Shown: positions 9,073-17,924, numbered from the stretch's first letter. The stretch: DNA of 64,000 nt from Microbacterium luteum (GCF_015277875.1 NZ_CP063814.1:372001-436000), one strand, 5' to 3'. Notes: generated by a model from the sequence alone, not told the origin. Made by a program: numbers and translations.

Positions 9073-9465
9073 TTACCGGTGCGCGATCGCCTCGATCTCG
9101 ATGCGCAGTGACGGGTCGAAGAGCCGATTGACGAAGACGAGCGAGCTGGCGGGAAGCCCCTTCGTGAACAGCGCAGGGAACGCCGCATCCATGTATGGCA
9201 CGAGGTCGTCCAAGTCGTCCGCGTATGCCAAGAAGATCGTCAGCTTGACGACATCCGCCAGTTCGAGCCCCACCGCGGTCAGCGCCGAGCCGATGTTCGA
9301 CACCGCCTGGACGGTCTGCTCCACGATGCCGGGGCCGACAAGCTCGCCGTCAATCCCGGCGCCGACTTGTCCTGAGACGAATGCCACGTCGGTCGAGCGC
9401 ACCACCTGAGAGTACGGTCCAGGAGGTGACAGGAGAGTTGCGGGATTCACGGCGCGTCGCGTCAT
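9073..9465 (-). CDS. RidA (YjgF/UK114) family protein
   Basis: A 130 aa single-domain member. It has the family's SQVV and VSGQVG strands, the helix TVQAVSNIGSALTAVG, and the C-terminal RLFDPSLRIEIEAIA with the Arg that binds the carboxylate of the substrate. RidA proteins hydrolyse reactive enamines and imines made by PLP enzymes or amine oxidases, or cyclise or hydrolyse intermediates in catabolic clusters. Last gene of the left-pointing operon, 13 bases after the alpha/beta hydrolase. Context suggests removal of an imine intermediate of the pathway. Confidence 0.8.
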   Translation of the reverse strand: MTRRAVNPATLLSPPGPYSQVVRSTDVAFVSGQVGAGIDGELVGPGIVEQTVQAVSNIGSALTAVGLELADVVKLTIFLAYADDLDDLVPYMDAAFPALFTKGLPASSLVFVNRLFDPSLRIEIEAIAHR

Positions 9466-9478
9466 CCGTCTCGCCGCC

Positions 9479-10657
9479 TCACGCGCCTTCGGCGAACGTC
9501 TCGGCCACCCAGTCGGCGATGATGCCGGCGACGTAGGGCATGTTGTCGATCGAGATGTGCTCCGTGCCGCCCTCGGGGTCGTCGAACAGCCGCAGTTCGC
9601 GCTTGGGACTGTTCACGGCCTCCTCGTAACTCTGGTGCGCGTACTTGACGTTGATCTGACGGTCTCCGACGCCGTGCGTGATCAGCACGGGCGCGGTGAT
9701 CTCAGAGGCGACGCCGTTCAGGTGCATCCCCTTCGTCTTCTCGATGAAGTCGTCCATGTCGGTCGCCCCCCATACCCAGAAGACGTGGTCCCAATAGTGC
9801 GGCACGGGGTTCTCACCCTCGCGCTGACGGCGCCCCTCCTGGACTTCGGCCCAGTTGTGGTTGGCGCCCCAGGCGACGCCCAGCTTGAGCCGCTTCTCGA
9901 ACGCGAGCGCGCGCGGCGCGTAGTAGCCGCCGAGCGACCAGCCGACGATGCCGATCTGCTCCGGGTCGATGCCCAGATCGGCCGTGTTCGCCTCGAGCCA
10001 GTCGATGATCGCGCCGGCCCACACCTCGGTGTCATGACGGGCGGTCAGACCGCGAAGGCGCAGCGCTTCGCCGGACCCGGGCGTATCGACCATGAGGGTC
10101 GATACGCCGCGCTCGGCGAGCATCTGCGGGAACTGCGAGTAGTACATCATCTCCTTGGTCGAATCCAGGCCGTTCCACTGGATGACGACGGGATGCGGGC
10201 CTTCTCCCCGGGCGCGATAGAAGTAGGCCGGCAGGGCGGAGTCCACGCCCTCGTCCGCCGGTGCGTAGGGGATGTCGACTGCGGTCAACGGCACGCTCGA
10301 CAGCTCGACGTGCTTGAGCAGCAGGTCGATCGATTTCTGATATGCGGCGTTCCGTCCCTCCCATTTCGGCGACTGCAGCCGCTCGGCCTGCGACGTGTAC
10401 AGCGATGCGCGGTAGTACGTCTCGCCCGCGCCGATGCGACGGCCGCGCGCCGCGTCGTCCTGTGCCTTCGCGATGAGCCGGTCCGCTACGGCCGACCACG
10501 ACGCGTACAGCTCTTCGGTGCCGGCGTCGTCGCCGTTCTGAGATGCGAGCAGGACGGGCTTGCACGCCCGGTCGACCTCGTCGATGTAGCCGCCGTTGTT
10601 GAGCGTGGCGACCACCGACATGCTCCAGACGTAGTTGGTGGGGAAGTACATGAACAT
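9479..10657 (-). CDS. Alpha/beta hydrolase of the 2,6-dihydroxypseudooxynicotine hydrolase / DUF1100 type
   Basis: A 392 aa enzyme with an N-terminal helical cap (about 1-130, rich in SWSAVADRLIAKAQDDAARG-type helices) and a C-terminal alpha/beta hydrolase fold. Nucleophile Ser241 lies in GWSLGG; the acid is probably Asp in GVGDRQINVKYA and the base His in EHISIDN. This helical-N plus hydrolase layout is that of the C-C hydrolase of the Arthrobacter nicotine pathway and of FrsA-like proteins. GAGGAG precedes the ATG at 10657; a second ATG at 10651 is also possible. It sits in the monooxygenase operon, so cleavage of an aryl-ketone C-C bond is plausible but unproven. Confidence 0.75.
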   Translation of the reverse strand: MFMYFPTNYVWSMSVVATLNNGGYIDEVDRACKPVLLASQNGDDAGTEELYASWSAVADRLIAKAQDDAARGRRIGAGETYYRASLYTSQAERLQSPKWEGRNAAYQKSIDLLLKHVELSSVPLTAVDIPYAPADEGVDSALPAYFYRARGEGPHPVVIQWNGLDSTKEMMYYSQFPQMLAERGVSTLMVDTPGSGEALRLRGLTARHDTEVWAGAIIDWLEANTADLGIDPEQIGIVGWSLGGYYAPRALAFEKRLKLGVAWGANHNWAEVQEGRRQREGENPVPHYWDHVFWVWGATDMDDFIEKTKGMHLNGVASEITAPVLITHGVGDRQINVKYAHQSYEEAVNSPKRELRLFDDPEGGTEHISIDNMPYVAGIIADWVAETFAEGA

Positions 10658-10678
10658 GGGGCTCCTCGGGGCTTGTGA

Positions 10679-11104
10679 TCAGTGCGGGATGCCGAGTTCG
10701 GTGACGGTTCCGTCGACGCGGATGCTCGTAAACGAGTTGTATGCCACGAGGATGTCGGAGAATTTGTCTTCCGCGTTCAGCCGGTAGGAGATGACACCGC
10801 GGAATTCGAATCGGTCGCCGTGCACCACAGGGCCGAACAGGGAATCCGGATCGTCGCGATCGGCGGTGAAGTAGGTCACCATGCGGATCGCGACGTTCGC
10901 GTCTGAGCCGACGAAGTCGGTGGGTTCGAGCGCTTCAGTGAACGTGGGCCAGATCTTCGCGTAATGGTCCTTCATTCCCTGAACGCCGGTGTACTCCAGC
11001 GTGCCGTTCTTCACGTGCACGTCCTCGGCAAGGTAATCGTCGAAGGCGGTGTCGTCTCGCCGGTTGAATCGCGCGATGTAGTCGTTGAACCTCTGGTTGT
11101 CCAT
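10679..11104 (-). CDS. SnoaL/NTF2-like protein
   Basis: A 141 aa single-domain cone-fold protein with the family opening RFNDYIARFNRRD followed by YLAEDVHVKNG, and GMKDHYAKIWPTF. Relatives include isomerases, cyclases and small hydratases as well as proteins without catalysis. The start at 11104 is preceded by an excellent TAGGAGG six bases before the ATG. It lies between the SDR (8 base gap) and the hydrolase (21 base gap) in the operon. Specific role unknown. Confidence 0.7.
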   Translation of the reverse strand: MDNQRFNDYIARFNRRDDTAFDDYLAEDVHVKNGTLEYTGVQGMKDHYAKIWPTFTEALEPTDFVGSDANVAIRMVTYFTADRDDPDSLFGPVVHGDRFEFRGVISYRLNAEDKFSDILVAYNSFTSIRVDGTVTELGIPH

Positions 11105-11112
11105 GTGTCCTC

Positions 11113-11913
11113 CTAGGACTGGTCTGCCTGCTGCTGGGGCCGGACGGCGTCCGACAGGAAAGTCGCCACTCCCGACAGGAGCTGGCCGCCGTCGACACCG
11201 ACCTCGGCGCCGGTGACGTACGAGGCGGCATCCGAGAGCAGGAAGACCACGACGTTCGCGACCTCCTGCGGCTGTCCGCCCCGGTGCAGCGGAGAGACCG
11301 CGATGTTCGCATCGAGGAATGCGGAGGGCGCGCTCGCCGTCATCTCGGTGTGGATGTAGCCGGGGTGGACGAGATTGACCCGGATGCCGCGCGGGCCGAG
11401 CTCGGTCGCACACGAGTGCGAGAGCCCGCGGATCGCCCATTTGCTGGTCGTGTACGCAGCCGTGTAGTGGCCGGTCACACCGGCTGCCGACCCGATGTTG
11501 ACGATCGAGGCGCCCTCGGGCATGAGGGGGAGCAGCGCCTGGATGCCGAGCATCGGACCGGTCACGTTGATCGCGAGCACCCGATCCCAGTCGCTGCGCA
11601 CGACGTCGCCGATCCTCGTGCGCTGGGTGACCCCCGCGTTGTTGACGAGGCCCTTCACGCGGCGTCCGGCGAGGGATGCGGCGAGGGAGGCCCACTCGTC
11701 TTCGGACGTGACATCGAGGCGCCGGTACTCGACCGTGCCCGGCAGGTCTGCAGCGGATGCGAGCAGTTCGGGTGCAGCATCCCGGACGTCGGCGGCGATC
11801 ACGTGTGCACCGTTGCGGGCGAGCAGCAGTGCTTCCTCGGCGCCCTGTCCGCCAGCACCCCCGGTCACGACGAACAGCTCACCCGAGAGGCCGGGAAGGG
11901 ATACCTCGCTCAC
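11113..11913 (-). CDS. Short-chain dehydrogenase/reductase
   Basis: A 266 aa classical SDR with glycine motif TGGAGGQG, NNAG, catalytic Ser in NIGSAAG and an intact YTTSK. The C-terminus ITGAEVGVDGG is replaced here by YVTGAEVGVDGG, followed by a short extension. The start is GTG at 11913, overlapping the VOC gene's stop as GTGA. Likely oxidises or reduces an alcohol/ketone intermediate in the operon; the substrate cannot be told from sequence. Confidence 0.8.
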   Translation of the reverse strand: MSEVSLPGLSGELFVVTGGAGGQGAEEALLLARNGAHVIAADVRDAAPELLASAADLPGTVEYRRLDVTSEDEWASLAASLAGRRVKGLVNNAGVTQRTRIGDVVRSDWDRVLAINVTGPMLGIQALLPLMPEGASIVNIGSAAGVTGHYTAAYTTSKWAIRGLSHSCATELGPRGIRVNLVHPGYIHTEMTASAPSAFLDANIAVSPLHRGGQPQEVANVVVFLLSDAASYVTGAEVGVDGGQLLSGVATFLSDAVRPQQQADQS

Positions 11914-12326
11914 GCGCCCACCGGCCGATCGCGATCCACGAGCTCGATGAAGTTGCCCTCAGGATCGGTGAGGTACGCGAAGCGGACTCCGGGCTCCGGC
12001 GAAGGGGCTGGCGCGTTGATCACCCCAGCACCCGCGGCGACGAGCCGTTCGAACACGGATCCGATGTCGTCCACGCGGAAGCAGAGGTGGCCCCATCCCT
12101 GCGACAGCAACTCGTCAGGAGCCGACGCTGACGGCGGGCGGTGCGTCGAACCGTGACGTTCGAGCAGTTCGACGGCCACGCTATCCGGGCCGAGGAGGAA
12201 CGCCCCGCGCAGCCCGAGCGCCTCCACGGCGAACGGGTTGGCGGACTCGAAGCCGAACGCCTTCTGGTACCAGGCGAGCTGGGCGTCGAGGTCGCCCACG
12301 GACAGCCCGATGTGATCGATGTGCAT
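11910..12326 (-). CDS. VOC (glyoxalase/bleomycin-resistance/dioxygenase) superfamily protein
   Basis: A 138 aa two-module VOC protein. It begins MHIDHIGLSVGDLDAQLAWY, with a first-module Glu in VAVELLERHG, a second His in GWGHLCFRVDDI and a terminal Glu in DPEGNFIELVD. These make the usual 2-His/2-Glu metal site. Family members are isomerases, epimerases, dioxygenases or glyoxalases. GAAGGGA precedes the ATG at 12326. It is 13 bases after the cupin gene and overlaps the following SDR by four bases. Confidence 0.75.
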   Translation of the reverse strand: MHIDHIGLSVGDLDAQLAWYQKAFGFESANPFAVEALGLRGAFLLGPDSVAVELLERHGSTHRPPSASAPDELLSQGWGHLCFRVDDIGSVFERLVAAGAGVINAPAPSPEPGVRFAYLTDPEGNFIELVDRDRPVGA

Positions 12327-12339
12327 GCTGCGTCCCTTC

Positions 12340-12891
12340 TCAGTCGCGCGGTCCATGGCGCATGATGCCGTCCCGGACGTCGTCGGGAAGCACTCGGAGG
12401 ACATCGTCCTGGTAGTCGCCGCCGACGAGGATGAACGCGACTCGCGCCATCACGTCGCCTCGATTCGCCCATGCGTGGTCGGTGCCGCGCTGGACGACGA
12501 TGTCTCCCGCCCGAGCGGTGACTTCGCTGTCGTCGAGGATGAGCGTGATCTCGCCCTCGAGGATGACGCCGTAGTCGATCGATTCAGTCCGGTGCACGGG
12601 CGACTGCAGCCCGCGATCATCGAGATGACCGGGAAGGAACTCGTTGATGCGGATACGCGTGCCGTGCGTCGGCGGCGGTACGGTGACGGCTCCCGCCGTC
12701 GGATCCTCCGGGCCGGCGTGGATCTCGGCGGGCGCCGTCTGCGTCAGCCACACCTCGTGGAACGTCACGCCGTCATCGGGGAGCTCCTTGGTGACCGGCA
12801 CCGGGCCATCGCTGATGACGACGGATACGCCGTGCTCATCGTGGCCTGTGACGATGCGCCGCGGTACGCGGAACGCGTTGGCGGCGTTCAC
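12340..12891 (-). CDS. Cupin-domain protein
   Basis: A 183 aa protein with one C-terminal cupin barrel. Motif 1 spans HRTESIDYGVILEGEITLIL, and motif 2 is GDIVVQRGTDHAWANRG, with His and Glu in the metal positions. The N-terminal 90 residues (FRVPRRIVTGHDEHGVSVVI region) are typical of the cupins found in actinobacterial catabolic operons. The start is GTG at 12891, overlapping the monooxygenase stop as GTGA. It may be a small dioxygenase, isomerase or ligand sensor. Confidence 0.75.
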   Translation of the reverse strand: MNAANAFRVPRRIVTGHDEHGVSVVISDGPVPVTKELPDDGVTFHEVWLTQTAPAEIHAGPEDPTAGAVTVPPPTHGTRIRINEFLPGHLDDRGLQSPVHRTESIDYGVILEGEITLILDDSEVTARAGDIVVQRGTDHAWANRGDVMARVAFILVGGDYQDDVLRVLPDDVRDGIMRHGPRD

Positions 12892-14018
12892 GGCGCGGCC
12901 ACCAGGGCGAGAAGCGATTCGTTCATGACCCGCCCGGGGTCGGAATCCGGTGAACCGGGGTTCTGCTCCCAATGCGCGAGCTGCAGCGATGCGTCGACGA
13001 CACCCTTCACCCGCGGCACACGCCGGTCGTGGAACTCGGTGAGTTGCGTCTCCAGGTCGCCGTCCTCGGTGATGTGCTCGGCGAGCAGCAGTGCGTCTTC
13101 GAGGCACAGCGCCGCACCCTGTGCGATCAGCGGTGGCACGGCATGCACGGCTTCGCCGAGGGCCAGCACGCGCCCGCGGTGCCACGGGCCCTCGACGAAG
13201 ATCCACTCGATCTCTTGGAAGTTCAGGAATGTTTTCTCATCGATCGACTCCCGCAACCAGTCGAAGTCGCCGTGGAAGTTCTGCATCAAGCGGCGGACCT
13301 CTTGCCAGCCGGGCAGGCCGTTGTCGACCCGCTGCGGTCGGCACAGCACGAACACGTAGCACTGGGTGTCGCTCACCGGCGTGTATCCCACCTTGTAGGC
13401 GCCGCCGTCGTCAGAGTCGGGGAAGGCGATGCCGCCGAGCATCTCCGGCTTGCGATCGGTGACCGCGCGCCAGATGCCCAGCCCGCTGGGTGCGCGATCC
13501 TCGACGATGCCGAGCTTGGCGCGGGTCTGCGACTTGATGCCCTCGGCGACGATGATGAGGTCCCACGTCTCGGTGGTGCCATCGCTGAGCAGTGACGTCG
13601 CCGACTCGGCGCTGTTCTCGAACGAGGATAGCTCCGTGCCGAGACGGATCTCGACGCCGAGCTCCTCGGCCTTCGCGACGAGGGTCTCGTGGATGTCAGG
13701 GCGCAGCGCTCCGATGGTCGGGGGCAGATCGTCACCTCCGGTGCGCGGCGTGTTCAGGTGGGCCATGGTTCGCCCGTCCGCGAAGTACAGCGTCACACCG
13801 TCGTCTTCAGGAAAACCCTTGGCGAGCACATCGTCCAGAACTCCGATCTCTCGGAACACCCGCAGCGCGTTCCCCTGGATCGTCAGCCCATGGCCGACCC
13901 GCGCCCAGGCGGGTGCCTTGTCCACGAGCGTCACCTGCACGTTGCGCTGCGCCAGGGCGATTGCCGCGGTCAGGCCGGTGAATCCTCCACCGACGATGAG
14001 CACCTTGTCGACCGACAT
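12888..14018 (-). CDS. FAD-dependent aromatic monooxygenase (UbiH/PHBH-like)
   Basis: A 376 aa group A flavin monooxygenase, expected to hydroxylate an activated aromatic or hydroxypyridine ring with NAD(P)H and oxygen. Visible are the GGGFTG dinucleotide motif at about residues 10-15, a central DLIIVAEGIKSQTR that corresponds to the DG motif, and GEAVHAVPPLIAQGAAL in place of the usual GDAAH, with the Asp changed to Glu. The start chosen is the ATG at 14018, with GAGGAG upstream. First gene of a seven-gene operon running to 9073. Its LysR gene lies just upstream on the same strand. Confidence 0.8.
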   Translation of the reverse strand: MSVDKVLIVGGGFTGLTAAIALAQRNVQVTLVDKAPAWARVGHGLTIQGNALRVFREIGVLDDVLAKGFPEDDGVTLYFADGRTMAHLNTPRTGGDDLPPTIGALRPDIHETLVAKAEELGVEIRLGTELSSFENSAESATSLLSDGTTETWDLIIVAEGIKSQTRAKLGIVEDRAPSGLGIWRAVTDRKPEMLGGIAFPDSDDGGAYKVGYTPVSDTQCYVFVLCRPQRVDNGLPGWQEVRRLMQNFHGDFDWLRESIDEKTFLNFQEIEWIFVEGPWHRGRVLALGEAVHAVPPLIAQGAALCLEDALLLAEHITEDGDLETQLTEFHDRRVPRVKGVVDASLQLAHWEQNPGSPDSDPGRVMNESLLALVAAP

Positions 14019-14074
14019 CGTTGCCACTCTCCTCACAGATGCCTCTTCACATCCATCGGGCGACGGTTCGCGCC

Positions 14075-14089
14075 CTCACATCCTGTGAG
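14075..14089. promoter_or_regulatory. Palindromic candidate operator before the monooxygenase operon
   Basis: CTCACATCCTGTGAG is a perfect inverted repeat with 6-base arms and a 3-base spacer, 56 bases upstream of the monooxygenase ATG and downstream of the LysR stop. It is well placed for a regulator of the left-pointing operon. Which protein binds is unknown. Confidence 0.4.
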
Positions 14090-14153
14090 TCGACGCTAAA
14101 GGGGTGCTGCGACTCGCCGCCACACGGCGGTGACGATGCCTGCTATCGCGGAG

Positions 14154-15077
14154 TCAGGCGGAGACCGCGTCGGAGCGGACGACCTCGGCCACGAGCCGGC
14201 GGAACCAGGTGTGGGCGGCGTCGTGCGTGTGGGCCGGATGCCACCACAGCCGCTCGATCAGTTCGACCAGCGGGAATGGCGTGGGCACCGCGACCGTTGC
14301 GGTGGGGCCGCCGACGCGATCGACGAGCCGGCTCGGCACGACGCCGATGAGGTCGGTGCCGGAGACGATGAGCGGGATCGAGAGCAGGGTCGACGTGGTG
14401 ACCCGAACGTTGGTGAGCAGATCCAGCTCGCGGATGCGCCGCTCCACGGGCGTTACGTGCGCGCGGCCGAAGTCGCAGCGGATGTGCGGGCTGCGCAGGA
14501 AATCGTCGATCGAGATCGCGCCGCCTGAGATCACGGGATTCGCGCGGTCCGCGATCACCACATAGTGGTCGCGGAAGAGTTCGATGCTCTCCGCTTCGAT
14601 GCCGATCCCCGGCACCGCGACGATGAAATCGTGACCGAGGAGGTCGCGATCGGCATCGGTCGGCTCGGTCGGCAGACGTTGTAGATCGAATGAGACTCCT
14701 CCTGCGGCGGCCGCTGCGATGCCGAAGAGGGGGCGCAGCTCGATCGACGCGTAGTCGGTCATCTGGATGCTGAACCGGCGACGCGTGATCTCCGGATGGA
14801 ACCGCTCCTCCTTGTTGAGGGCCTGCGCGATGAGGGGGAGCGTCAGCTGCACCTGCGGCAGGATCTGCCGAGCCAGAGGCGTGAGCTCGTAATCGCGGCC
14901 GATGCGGACCAGCAGTTCGTCCTGGAACACCGCACGGAGCCGGGAGAGCGCTGATGACATCGTCGATTGCCCCATGCCGATGCGCTCACCGGCGCGCGTC
15001 ACGTTCGCCTCTTCGAGAAGAGCCCGAAGGGCGACGAGAAGGTTCAGATCGGGTTCGCCGCCTGCCACATGATGCAT
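14154..15077 (-). CDS. LysR-family transcriptional regulator
   Basis: A 307 aa regulator. The N-terminal winged HTH reads DLNLLVALRALLEEANVTRA, then IGMGQSTMSSALSRLR, then VRIGRDYELT, a NodD/NahR-like variant. The effector domain follows from about residue 95 and ends in ELIERLWWHPAHTHDAAHTW, a pattern seen in regulators of aromatic catabolism. The ATG at 15077 faces the extradiol dioxygenase gene across 98 bases. LysR proteins usually act on the divergent promoter, so it most likely controls the dioxygenase operon and perhaps the monooxygenase operon downstream of itself. Confidence 0.85.
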   Translation of the reverse strand: MHHVAGGEPDLNLLVALRALLEEANVTRAGERIGMGQSTMSSALSRLRAVFQDELLVRIGRDYELTPLARQILPQVQLTLPLIAQALNKEERFHPEITRRRFSIQMTDYASIELRPLFGIAAAAAGGVSFDLQRLPTEPTDADRDLLGHDFIVAVPGIGIEAESIELFRDHYVVIADRANPVISGGAISIDDFLRSPHIRCDFGRAHVTPVERRIRELDLLTNVRVTTSTLLSIPLIVSGTDLIGVVPSRLVDRVGGPTATVAVPTPFPLVELIERLWWHPAHTHDAAHTWFRRLVAEVVRSDAVSA

Positions 15078-15175
15078 GGTATTCGGTTCGCGGCGTGGTC
15101 GTGTCCCTGAGGCGGACGTACTCTCGGGGAATCGCGTCGCTTCGGGCGCGTCCTATCGTCTCTGAGGAAAGGTCG

Positions 15176-16114
15176 ATGATGACTGAGCGACTGGTCTCTC
15201 ATCTGCGTTACGCGGCACTGGCCGTGCCCAACTTCGAAGAGGAGAAGAACTTCTTCATCAAGCACTGGGGACTCACCGCCGTGCAGAGCGAGGAGGGCGT
15301 CGTCCACCTCGCAGCCGAGGGCTCTCCGGAACCGTTCATCCTGCGGTTGCGCGATGACGAGAAGCGCATCGACCTCGTCGGCTTCGCCACGAAGAACCGC
15401 GAAGACCTGCACAAGCTCGCCGCGAGACTGCACGACGAGAACGTGCAGTTCGTCCACGAACCGCAGGAGCTGACTCAGCCCGGGGGCGGCTACGGGTTCC
15501 GCGTCTTCGACGGCGACGGGCGTGTGCTGGAGTTCTCCACGGACTACGATCTGCGTGAATCCCGCAAGATCCGTGAGCGCGAACCCATCCCTGTGAAGCT
15601 CTCGCACGTGGTGTTCAATTCCGGTGATCTGAACACCAGCACGCAGTGGTACATCGATCATCTCGACTTCACGATCTCCGACTCGCTCGTGCGACCGGAC
15701 GGCGTCGATCTGATGCACTTCCTCCGCTGCAATCGCAATCATCATTCGATCGCTATCGCGCAGGGCCCGCACCACTCCCTGCATCACCTCTCGTTCGAGA
15801 TGCGCGGCATCGAGGAGTGGATGCGCGGCTCGGGCAAGATCCTCCGCGCCGGAACCCGCATGATCTGGGGTCCCGGCCGGCACAATGCCGGCGACAACAC
15901 CTTCGCCTACTTCCTGTCCCCGGCCGGCAACACGATCGAGTACACCACCGAATTGGCGGTTCTCGACGAGGACACCTGGCACCCCTCGCGGATGGATACC
16001 AGCCAGCTCTCCACTCAGGATCAGTGGGGGACGGCGGCGGAGATGAGCGAACTCGTAGCCCGTGAATCGTTCAACGACATCGACAAGGGTCTGTTCGTCG
16101 CACCGCCCCTCTGA
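15176..16114 (+). CDS. Type I extradiol ring-cleavage dioxygenase
   Basis: A 312 aa two-domain VOC dioxygenase of the BphC/HpaD class. The Fe(II) ligands are in the C-terminal domain: His144 in KLSHVVF, His204 in LHHLSFEM and Glu255 in NTIEYTTE, close to their canonical positions. The catalytic second-sphere His appears in NHHSIAI. It opens a catechol-type ring next to the hydroxyls. Two ATGs (15176 and 15179) follow GAGGAAAGG; the first is used here. It heads the right-pointing operon with MFS, RpiB-like and quinone-reductase genes. The presence of both a hydroxylase and this enzyme implies a meta-cleavage route. Confidence 0.85.
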   Translation: MMTERLVSHLRYAALAVPNFEEEKNFFIKHWGLTAVQSEEGVVHLAAEGSPEPFILRLRDDEKRIDLVGFATKNREDLHKLAARLHDENVQFVHEPQELTQPGGGYGFRVFDGDGRVLEFSTDYDLRESRKIREREPIPVKLSHVVFNSGDLNTSTQWYIDHLDFTISDSLVRPDGVDLMHFLRCNRNHHSIAIAQGPHHSLHHLSFEMRGIEEWMRGSGKILRAGTRMIWGPGRHNAGDNTFAYFLSPAGNTIEYTTELAVLDEDTWHPSRMDTSQLSTQDQWGTAAEMSELVARESFNDIDKGLFVAPPL

Positions 16115-16137
16115 GCGGCGACGAGCGATACGCGATC

Positions 16138-17385
16138 GTGGTGAGTGAGACATCGGCGCCGGCAGTGCTGAGGAGTGGGCGAGGCCTGTCTGCAGGGCTC
16201 CTGCTGGCTGTCGGTACGCTGGCGATGCTCGGGCCCCTATCGACGGATGTCTTCCTGCCCGCGTTGCCGACCATCGCCCGAGAATTCGGCGAACCGGCAG
16301 ACCGCGCTCAGCTCGCGCTCAGCGCGGTGACGATCGGCATGGCCGTCGGCCAATTGTTCTCGGGCCCGATCTCGGATGCCGTAGGGCGCCGTCACCCTCT
16401 GCTGGCAGGCAGCGCGGCGATGGCGCTTTTCGCGTCGGCCTGTGCGCTTGCGCCGCAACTGTGGCTGCTGATCCTGGGTTGCTTCCTCATGGGCTGCGGC
16501 GCGGCGACCGGCTCCACGGTGGGACGCGCCGTGATCTCGGATATCGCCGTCGGGCGCGAACTGACGCGGGGCTTCGCGTTGCTGGGCACGCTGATGGCAG
16601 TGGGGCCCGTTGTCGCCCCGGTCGCCGGTGTGCTGCTCATGGCGCTCTGGGGCTGGCGGGGGATCTTCGTCGGCGTCGCGATCGTCGCAGCGCTGACGTT
16701 CATCGCTTTGATCGTCGCCGTTCCGGAGTCGCTTCCTGCTGAGCGCCGGGTGCGGGGAGGACTCCGCGCCGTGCCGCGGTCGGTCGCGACCGCCGCGCGA
16801 TCCCGAGCATTCTGGTGCGGAGCCGTCACGGTGTGGGCCGCGTTCGCCGCCAGCTTCGGCTACATCGCAGCAGCGTCGCACGTGCTGCAGACCGGTCTGG
16901 GCTTCTCGCCCGCCGGCTTCGCCATCACGTTCGCCGTGAACGGGGTCGGTCTGATTCTCAGCGGTCTGGTCACGGCGCGTCTGTCCGGCAGATGGAGCGA
17001 CCACCGCATACTCGGGTTGGGTCTGTCCGTGCTCTCCATCGGCGCGATCCTCGTCGCCATCGCCGGCTTCGGCGGAGTCCGATTGGTCTGGTTGATCCTG
17101 CCAGGATTCTTCTGCTTGGCCGTCGCCTGCGGGCTCTACATCGGCCCTGCGCTCGCGGTCGCCGTCCAGGGGCTGCGTGCCGTCGCCGGAACCGCACTCG
17201 CGCTCGTCGGGGCCATTCAGTTCGTCGTGGCGGGCATCGTCGCCCCGCTGGTCGTCCTCGGCGGCGGGAGCGATCTGGTGCCGCTGGCCGCTGTGGTCGT
17301 CCTGGGCACCGTCGTGGCGTGGGCGGGGTGGCTGCTGTTCCGCCCCGCGCCGCAGCAAATCATCACCGAATCAACGAGGAGTTGA
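16138..17385 (+). CDS. MFS transporter of the Bcr/CflA drug-resistance type
   Basis: A 415 aa inner-membrane carrier with about 12 hydrophobic segments, motif A-like GPISDAVGRRHPL between helices 2 and 3, and the family's early LSTDVFLPALPTIARE. Bcr/CflA proteins are proton-driven exporters, though members in catabolic clusters may import substrate or shed intermediates. GTG at 16138 or the adjacent GTG at 16141 serves as start, 23 bases after the dioxygenase. Direction and ligand unknown. Confidence 0.8.
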   Translation: MVSETSAPAVLRSGRGLSAGLLLAVGTLAMLGPLSTDVFLPALPTIAREFGEPADRAQLALSAVTIGMAVGQLFSGPISDAVGRRHPLLAGSAAMALFASACALAPQLWLLILGCFLMGCGAATGSTVGRAVISDIAVGRELTRGFALLGTLMAVGPVVAPVAGVLLMALWGWRGIFVGVAIVAALTFIALIVAVPESLPAERRVRGGLRAVPRSVATAARSRAFWCGAVTVWAAFAASFGYIAAASHVLQTGLGFSPAGFAITFAVNGVGLILSGLVTARLSGRWSDHRILGLGLSVLSIGAILVAIAGFGGVRLVWLILPGFFCLAVACGLYIGPALAVAVQGLRAVAGTALALVGAIQFVVAGIVAPLVVLGGGSDLVPLAAVVVLGTVVAWAGWLLFRPAPQQIITESTRS

Positions 17386-17391
17386 GGAATC

Positions 17392-17913
17392 ATGACACGC
17401 ATCCACCTCGCCGCCGATCATGGCGGCCACGAACTCGGCCGCGCACTGCACCAGCGTGCCGAGGCCGCAGGCTTCGACGTCGTCTGGCACGGAGCCGACG
17501 AGGTTGATCCCGGTGACGACTACCCGGTGTACGCCATCCGCGTCGGACGAGCGGTGATCGACGATCAGGATGCCGGCACCGACGCCTTCGCCGTCCTCGT
17601 CGTCGAGGAGCCCGCCGCCGGCGTCGTCGCGGCGAACAAGGTCAACGGCGCGCGCGCGGTTCCCGCCACGACGCCCAACGTGGCGATCTCCACGCGCAGC
17701 ATCCTCGACGCCAACGTCCTCGTGCTGGGCGGAGACGCCTACGAGCAGTCCGCGTGGCTCACGACGTACGCCTTCGTCACGACGGGGCTCGCCCACGTCG
17801 TCGATCACGGCCGGCGGATCCTGCAGATCGAGGAGTACGAGAACTCCGGGACCATCGAAGGCTGGGCAGTGCAGCTGGAGCCGGAGCAGATCGCTCGGCA
17901 GTACAGCGAGTGA
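17392..17913 (+). CDS. RpiB/LacAB-family protein lacking the catalytic Cys and phosphate loop
   Basis: A 173 aa protein recognisable as RpiB-like from IHLAADHGGHEL at the N-terminus, GVVAANKVNGARAV and DANVLVLGG. In pentose-phosphate isomerases the loop before AANK reads roughly CGSGVG with the acid/base Cys and anion site. Here it is VEEPAAG, without Cys. The His of the usual ARxHND motif is replaced in STRSILDANVL. The fold is kept, but normal sugar-phosphate isomerisation is unlikely. It is 6 bases after the MFS gene and 11 bases before a quinone oxidoreductase, so it probably has a pathway-specific role. Confidence 0.75.
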   Translation: MTRIHLAADHGGHELGRALHQRAEAAGFDVVWHGADEVDPGDDYPVYAIRVGRAVIDDQDAGTDAFAVLVVEEPAAGVVAANKVNGARAVPATTPNVAISTRSILDANVLVLGGDAYEQSAWLTTYAFVTTGLAHVVDHGRRILQIEEYENSGTIEGWAVQLEPEQIARQYSE

Positions 17914-17924
17914 AGGTTGACAGC

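Noticed and set aside
6699..10657. Assignment of the flavoprotein and hydrolase as nicotine-pathway enzymes
   Set aside because: Fold and layout are alike, but the ketone dehydrogenase genes are missing and substrate residues cannot be compared here; kept only as an analogy.
14117..14134. GCCGCC/GGCGG hairpin after the LysR gene
   Set aside because: Short GC-rich dyads of this size are expected by chance in DNA of this composition, and no U tract follows.
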